From: JBGSYN01 sp964412385
GTDB taxonomy: Bacteria; Pseudomonadota; Alphaproteobacteria; Geminicoccales; Geminicoccaceae
Assembly (NCBI GenBank): GCA_964412385.1
Contig: CAYPOV010000048.1
Location: 1-18,784 of the forward strand
Length of the DNA: 18,784 bases
Direction: 5' to 3'
The position numbers were made by a program, and so were the translations under genes. How positions within the stretch are numbered: the first letter of the stretch is position 1; every line of letters begins with the position of its first letter. The notes under the pieces are model-generated. The model was not told where the DNA came from. It was given only the letters and a program-made list of their open reading frames with translations, and did not search any database. Shown piece after piece: positions 15,111 through 18,784 of the stretch.

Positions 15111-16346
15111 ATGAAGATCACGGCGATCGAAACGATCAGACTAACCAGTCTGCCGAACCTTTCATGGCTTCGGATCGAAACGGATCAGGGTCTGACGGGA
15201 TTGGGCGAGGCATTTCGCAACAGCGAAGCAACCACGGCCTACATCCATGAGACGCTGGCTCCCTATTTGCTCGGCCGCGATCCCAGGAGGATCAATACGC
15301 ACAAAGAATCGATCAATAGGGTGATCGGCAACCGCTTCATGGGAACGCCTTCACGTTCGGTGGAGCTTCGCGGCAATTCTGCGGTAGACGTTGCACTTTG
15401 GGATATTCTTGGCAGATCCCTGAACGTGCCCATCGCACATCTTCTTGGCGGGATCGCTCGGGACAAGGTGCGATCCTACAACACCTGTGCGGGCTACGGC
15501 TACAACACGGCGGTCAAAGCCGACTGGCAGAGCGATTATGTTCGCCCTGGCCAATCCGCAACGACTGACAATCCCAAGAGACCCTATGAGGATCTCGAAG
15601 CTCAAGTGGTGCGACCGGGCGAATTGGCCATGAGCCTCAAAGAGATGGGCTTCACCGCTATGAAAGTTTGGCCGTTCGACTCAGCAGCCAAGGACACAGG
15701 CGGCAATCATATTCCGATGCACGACCTCAAAGCTGCCATGCGCACCGTCGAGGCTATCCGCGTCGCGTGCGGCGACGAGATGGATATCATGCTAGAGTTT
15801 CATGGGCTTTGGCGTTTGCCCGCGGCTGTGAAGATTGGCAAGGCGCTCGAGCCCTTGGGACTCTTGTGGTCCGAAGATCCGATTGAAATGCATCGGCTCG
15901 AGGATCTCGCGCGCTATCGCGAGCGCGTTGATTTGCCGGTGGCCGGCAGCGAGAATCATGGCAGCTCCTTTTGGTACAAGGATGCCTTTGCCCAACAACT
16001 AATCGACTATGCTCACTTTGATCTTGGCTGGACCGGGGGGATCAGCGACGGTTTGGATGTTGCGGCACTCGCGCGCGCCTATGACCGAGCGATCGCACCC
16101 CATGATTGTGTTGGGCCGGTTCAATTTGTGGCCAATCTCCATCTCGCGATCAGCCAACCCAATACGATCCTTCAGGAAATGGTGCGCGCCTACTATTGGG
16201 GGTATTATCGGGAGATAGTGACCACACTGCCACCCTTCGAGCACGGCTACCTAGCACTTCCCGATGGCCCCGGCCTTGGTGTTGACTTGTTGCCGGATTT
16301 ACCCTTGCGGGAGGATGCCATTGTTCGGCGAAGCCCCATGGAGTGA
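15111..16346 (+). CDS. Enolase-superfamily (mandelate racemase/acid-sugar dehydratase) enzyme
   Basis: 411 aa. The N-terminal capping domain (MKITAIETIRLTSL, GLTGLGEAF) is followed by a TIM barrel. Active-site candidates are K185 in AMKVWPFD, metal ligands E229 in LEFHGLW, E255 in SEDPIE and E281 in GSENHG, D304 in DLGWTGGISDG, and H331 in APHDCVGPV as a probable catalytic histidine. H231 two residues after E229 parallels the D-x-H of galactonate and related dehydratases, but with Glu in place of Asp. The family abstracts the proton next to a carboxylate; members dehydrate galactonate, gluconate, mannonate and others, or racemise. With uxuA next to it, a sugar-acid dehydratase is most likely; the exact substrate cannot be read. 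The stop overlaps the in-frame GTG of the HIT gene. Confidence 0.85.
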   Translation: MKITAIETIRLTSLPNLSWLRIETDQGLTGLGEAFRNSEATTAYIHETLAPYLLGRDPRRINTHKESINRVIGNRFMGTPSRSVELRGNSAVDVALWDILGRSLNVPIAHLLGGIARDKVRSYNTCAGYGYNTAVKADWQSDYVRPGQSATTDNPKRPYEDLEAQVVRPGELAMSLKEMGFTAMKVWPFDSAAKDTGGNHIPMHDLKAAMRTVEAIRVACGDEMDIMLEFHGLWRLPAAVKIGKALEPLGLLWSEDPIEMHRLEDLARYRERVDLPVAGSENHGSSFWYKDAFAQQLIDYAHFDLGWTGGISDGLDVAALARAYDRAIAPHDCVGPVQFVANLHLAISQPNTILQEMVRAYYWGYYREIVTTLPPFEHGYLALPDGPGLGVDLLPDLPLREDAIVRRSPME

Positions 16347-16351
16347 GCGAA

Positions 16352-16780
16352 ATGTCGGATGATCTTAAGTTCGAGCTTGATGCCAACCTCGAGGACGACA
16401 GCGACCAATTAGCCGATTGGGAGTTATGCCAAGTCCGCCTTGTCAACGACATCAATTTTCCATGGCTGATGCTCGTCCCGAAACGCCCTCTTGTAGCCGA
16501 GATCACCGATCTTTCAGCCGAAGACTGGTCGCTGCTGACAGGCGAGATCATGGCTGCGAGCAAGCTACTGCAGAAGCTCGAGGAACCGCACAAACTCAAT
16601 ATCGCAACGCTCGGCAATCAGGTTCGTCAGCTTCACGTCCACATCATCGCGCGCTTTGACGACGACGACGCTTGGCCAAAACCGATTTGGTCTATCCCAC
16701 GTGGGGCGAAGCGGGTCGGTGAAGAGCGCGACATGATTATGACGCGCTATCGCCAGGCCTTCATCCAGGAGGCCGGTTAG
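16352..16780 (+). CDS. HIT-domain protein (nucleotidyl hydrolase/transferase family)
   Basis: 142 aa, cytoplasmic. The HIT motif is QLHVHII (93-99): the first histidine of the usual H-x-H-x-H is Gln, while H95, the expected nucleophile, and H97 are present, as I recall for an alphaproteobacterial HIT subgroup. WLMLVPKRP and ITDLS are also typical. Family members cleave phosphoramidates, adenylated compounds or dinucleoside polyphosphates. The ATG at 16352 has GGAG 9 bases upstream; a GTG at 16343 overlapping the previous stop is the alternative. Linkage to sugar-acid genes may be only positional. Confidence 0.85.
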   Translation: MSDDLKFELDANLEDDSDQLADWELCQVRLVNDINFPWLMLVPKRPLVAEITDLSAEDWSLLTGEIMAASKLLQKLEEPHKLNIATLGNQVRQLHVHIIARFDDDDAWPKPIWSIPRGAKRVGEERDMIMTRYRQAFIQEAG

Positions 16781-16783
16781 ACT

Positions 16784-17557
16784 TCAAGGCGCTGTTGGCG
16801 GCTCTTTGTCGGTCGGTATGCCGGCAGCATAGCGATAAAGAGCCGTCACACGATTGGCCAGAGCTTTGTCCGGAATGTCGAAAAAACTGCTTCCGGCGTA
16901 TTTCACACGCGTAATTGCGTAGTAATCCCAGTTCCCGTCGTCGCCCATTGTGATGGTGACGAAACCACCTGTGCCATCAGGTTCGATTACGGTGACTACC
17001 CACGTTTTGCCGGCCGTGGCGTTCTTGCTCTGGACAATGAAACGTTCGTCCGTGCGCTCAAGCACGGTGAATTCCTGGACCATGCCACTTACCCGGTCAC
17101 TCTCATCGAGAAAGGCATAGAGCACAGCGCCCGTTTTCATGGCTTCTGGAGAAAACCGCTCGCGCTGTTCTTCCGGATCGGGACCTCTCAGGGCAAACGC
17201 CTTGTCGAACATCGGCTCCCATTGTTGACGATCAAACGACCAGAATTGGATTGATTGATAGGCTTCGAGATTGCCGATACGACCGATAATGTCGTCGAGC
17301 GTCTGATCGCCGGAGATTCGTGCGGCGACCGCGGCCACAAGATTGACGTCGCTCGGCGTCCAACCCTCACATCCGATCAGCTTGAGCCCTTCCTCGAGAC
17401 TGTCTCCCTGCCAAACTCGAACATTGGGGTTTTCGCCCAAAGCAGGAAACGAGATTGCAGCGTTAACGGCACAATCCGGAACGTCGGCCCCGGCAAAATC
17501 GGAGCCCAATGTAAGGGCAGCGACGATCATTCCTGCGCGAAGCGAGACTTTGTTCAA
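16784..17557 (-). CDS. Exported protein of unknown function
   Basis: 257 aa. Signal peptide MNKVSLRAGMIVAALTLGSDFAGA, cleavage likely after AGA (24). The mature part has two cysteines (29 and 63) that may pair, then a mixed region with QSIQFWSFDRQQWEPMF, LYAFLDESDRVSGMV and WVVTVIEPDGTGGFVTITMGD, suggesting a beta-rich periplasmic domain. I do not recognise a named family. The TTG start at 17557 is supported by GGAG 8 bases upstream and by the positively charged n-region it gives; the next ATG would remove that. It converges on the HIT gene with 3 bases between stops and diverges from the Cys-rich gene, with an AT-rich 70-base gap that probably holds both promoters. Confidence 0.75.
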   Translation of the reverse strand: MNKVSLRAGMIVAALTLGSDFAGADVPDCAVNAAISFPALGENPNVRVWQGDSLEEGLKLIGCEGWTPSDVNLVAAVAARISGDQTLDDIIGRIGNLEAYQSIQFWSFDRQQWEPMFDKAFALRGPDPEEQRERFSPEAMKTGAVLYAFLDESDRVSGMVQEFTVLERTDERFIVQSKNATAGKTWVVTVIEPDGTGGFVTITMGDDGNWDYYAITRVKYAGSSFFDIPDKALANRVTALYRYAAGIPTDKEPPTAP

Positions 17558-17627
17558 GGTGTGGTCTCCATCCTTGGTGACGCGGCTTCTTAACTGCTGC
17601 TTAATCTAATTATGGCAAGCCACGAGG

Positions 17628-18011
17628 ATGTTATCACGGCGTATGCTCCGAACCCACACTTGGTTGCACTTTAGTGCGTTGTTGATGCTCGCTTTATGGC
17701 TCATTCAGGATCAAGCCATAGCAGACCAACCCTTATCGACGCCGATTTGCGATGCCCAAAGCAATGGCATAATTGCCTGCATTGCCAATAAACAATGCCA
17801 GTGTGACTTGGAGCGCAGCGGAACGATGACCGGTGCAAACGAAGGATATCGCTGGGATTGTGGTGCACTCAGGCCGCGCTGCGATACGGCCGGCACCGAA
17901 GTCGAGCGAGATAGAACGCCACTTGCGATCACCGTCGAGCCAGTTGTCAGACCCCATAACCGACCGGAGAGACCAAGACAAAAGCCGCGATCTAGACCGC
18001 TTCGCCATTGA
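17628..18011 (+). CDS. Small exported cysteine-rich protein
   Basis: 127 aa. Signal peptide (basic MLSRRMLRTH, hydrophobic core LLMLALWLI, cleavage near AIA-D). The mature chain carries six cysteines within 45 residues (41, 51, 57, 59, 78, 85), including CQCD, and no others; three disulfides are likely. The last ~40 residues are a basic, proline/arginine-rich tail (RPERPRQKPRSRPLRH). No family is recognised. ATG at 17628 has GAGG directly adjacent, which is too close, so ATG 17643 is a possible start. It is followed 30 bases on by another exported protein. Confidence 0.6.
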   Translation: MLSRRMLRTHTWLHFSALLMLALWLIQDQAIADQPLSTPICDAQSNGIIACIANKQCQCDLERSGTMTGANEGYRWDCGALRPRCDTAGTEVERDRTPLAITVEPVVRPHNRPERPRQKPRSRPLRH

Positions 18012-18041
18012 CTTGCGGGTAGGACTGCACAGGTCAGGCTC

Positions 18042-18653
18042 ATGAGCATGATACGTTGTTCCGTGTGCGCATTTGTGGTGACGCTGTTAGTCTACCAAGA
18101 CGCGTTCGCCCAGAGTTCCGCAGGCGCGCGCGCGCGCGAGGCGCAGGCGCAACGGCAGATCAACAGCATCAACCGGCAGCAGCTTGCAGATCCCGCAGGG
18201 GCGGCTCGGCGCAGCGGAACGGTTCGTCGCGACATCATCCGCAATCAAGGCGGCGTGAATTTCGACGCGCGGTCCCGGCTCCAAAACCGCGAGATCCGCG
18301 CCATCGACAACTCCGTCGAAAGCGGCCTACAGTCTGAACGCCTGGATGCTCTTCAGCCCGAGCGGTCCGAGATTGATACCAGCTTGCCGTCATCACTCGA
18401 CCGCGAGTCGGCACCACTGCCGAGCATGCAGCGCGACGTCGATCGCATTGCCACTCTTGTCAACCGAGCCTCTGCCGCACTTGATGGTGGAAGAATTCAG
18501 CAGAGCCGATCGGATCTCGAACTCTCCAAGGCGTTCCTGGGTCTCAGCGATCCTGAGGAACTTAGTGCGAGCCAACGCGAAGCGCTCAGGGACTATGAAG
18601 AACAGATCGAGGCCCTGGAGACGGAACTCGATCGCCAACTTCAGGCACAATAA
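18042..18653 (+). CDS. Exported helical protein of unknown function
   Basis: 203 aa. Signal peptide MSMIRCSVCAFVVTLLVYQDAFA, cleavage after AFA. The mature chain is Gln/Arg/Ser-rich, with heptad-like helices at both ends: an N-terminal stretch (AREAQAQRQINSINRQQL) and a C-terminal one ending EQIEALETELDRQLQAQ, so a periplasmic coiled coil is likely. There are no cysteines in the mature part. The codons for GARARE sit in a (GC)7 tract at 18124-18138. No family is recognised. Its stop abuts the stop of the converging gene at 18654. Confidence 0.7.
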   Translation: MSMIRCSVCAFVVTLLVYQDAFAQSSAGARAREAQAQRQINSINRQQLADPAGAARRSGTVRRDIIRNQGGVNFDARSRLQNREIRAIDNSVESGLQSERLDALQPERSEIDTSLPSSLDRESAPLPSMQRDVDRIATLVNRASAALDGGRIQQSRSDLELSKAFLGLSDPEELSASQREALRDYEEQIEALETELDRQLQAQ

Positions 18654-18784
18654 TCAGCGATCATTGGCCCTTCGCCAGGTTACGAATTCCTCTCGGCTCT
18701 CTGGCGTAGCCGGATAGATCCCGAAGATTCGCCTACCCTCTTTGATCTTTTCCGTCACGAAATCCTCGTAGGCGGTCATCTCGA
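18654..18784 (-). CDS. C-terminal end of an RraA-like/HMG-aldolase-family protein (partial)
   Basis: The reverse strand is open from the window edge to a TGA at 18654-18656, giving 42 residues: EMTAYEDFVTEKIKEGRRI, then FGIYPATPESREEFVTWRRANDR. The pattern FV-x(2)-KI-x-GR-x-IFG-x-YP-x(4)-R-x-EF-x-WR matches what I remember of the C-terminus of RraA-like / 4-hydroxy-4-methyl-2-oxoglutarate aldolase proteins. The barrel and active site lie outside the window, so the call rests on the tail alone. Confidence 0.55.
   Translation of the reverse strand, partial: EMTAYEDFVTEKIKEGRRIFGIYPATPESREEFVTWRRANDR

Noticed and set aside
1..18784. Mobile element, prophage, CRISPR or toxin-antitoxin/defence system
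   Set aside because: No transposase, integrase, direct-repeat array, nuclease pair or compositional break was seen on either strand.

Overview
The window looks like a chromosomal segment of an alphaproteobacterium, roughly mid-50s % G+C by eye. Supports are an NDUFAF5/BioC-like methyltransferase, a class IIIb adenylate cyclase, an alphaproteobacterial-type HIT protein, a bactofilin and a CysZ/EI24-type membrane protein. I see no transposase, integrase, tRNA, rRNA, CRISPR array or attachment site, and base composition looks even throughout. It reads as ordinary chromosome carrying some unusual metabolic genes.

Layout. (1) 2-1390: the 3' part of an EAL-domain (cyclic-di-GMP phosphodiesterase type) gene whose frame runs off the left edge. 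(2) 1532-6356: five tightly packed genes on the + strand. They are a small-molecule kinase of the choline/aminoglycoside kinase fold, an enolase-like protein with altered active-site residues, a DUF1232/YkvA membrane protein, a membrane-bound class IIIb adenylate cyclase and a SAM methyltransferase. Junctions overlap or lie within a few bases, so this is probably one transcription unit. (3) 6378-9682: a - strand envelope group in the order glmM (peptidoglycan/LPS precursor), EI24-like membrane protein, bactofilin and lipoprotein. (4) 9683-10055: a 373-base stretch with only weak small ORFs and a perfect 16-base palindrome. (5) 10056-11710: a - strand two-gene unit, creatininase-family hydrolase followed by a secreted PHB-depolymerase/LpqC-like esterase. 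(6) 11773-16780, + strand: a large MscS-type channel, D-mannonate dehydratase (uxuA), an enolase-superfamily sugar-acid dehydratase-type gene and a HIT-domain protein. (7) 16784-18653: three exported proteins of unknown function, one with six cysteines in a short mature chain. (8) 18654-18784: the C-terminal end of a - strand gene resembling the RraA/HMG-aldolase family, cut by the right edge.

How the genes may work together. The kinase and the enolase-like protein overlap by 23 bases and are likely co-translated. The enolase-like protein keeps its metal ligands and catalytic lysine but has changed two residues that are normally invariant. The best candidate for something undescribed is therefore a two-step phosphorylation plus elimination route on an unknown hydroxy acid. 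UxuA with the second acid-sugar dehydratase suggests hexuronate or sugar-acid catabolism, though no transporter, kinase or regulator for it lies in view. glmM, EI24, bactofilin and lipoprotein together suggest cell-envelope growth or shape. All function calls come from reading motifs; no database search was run.
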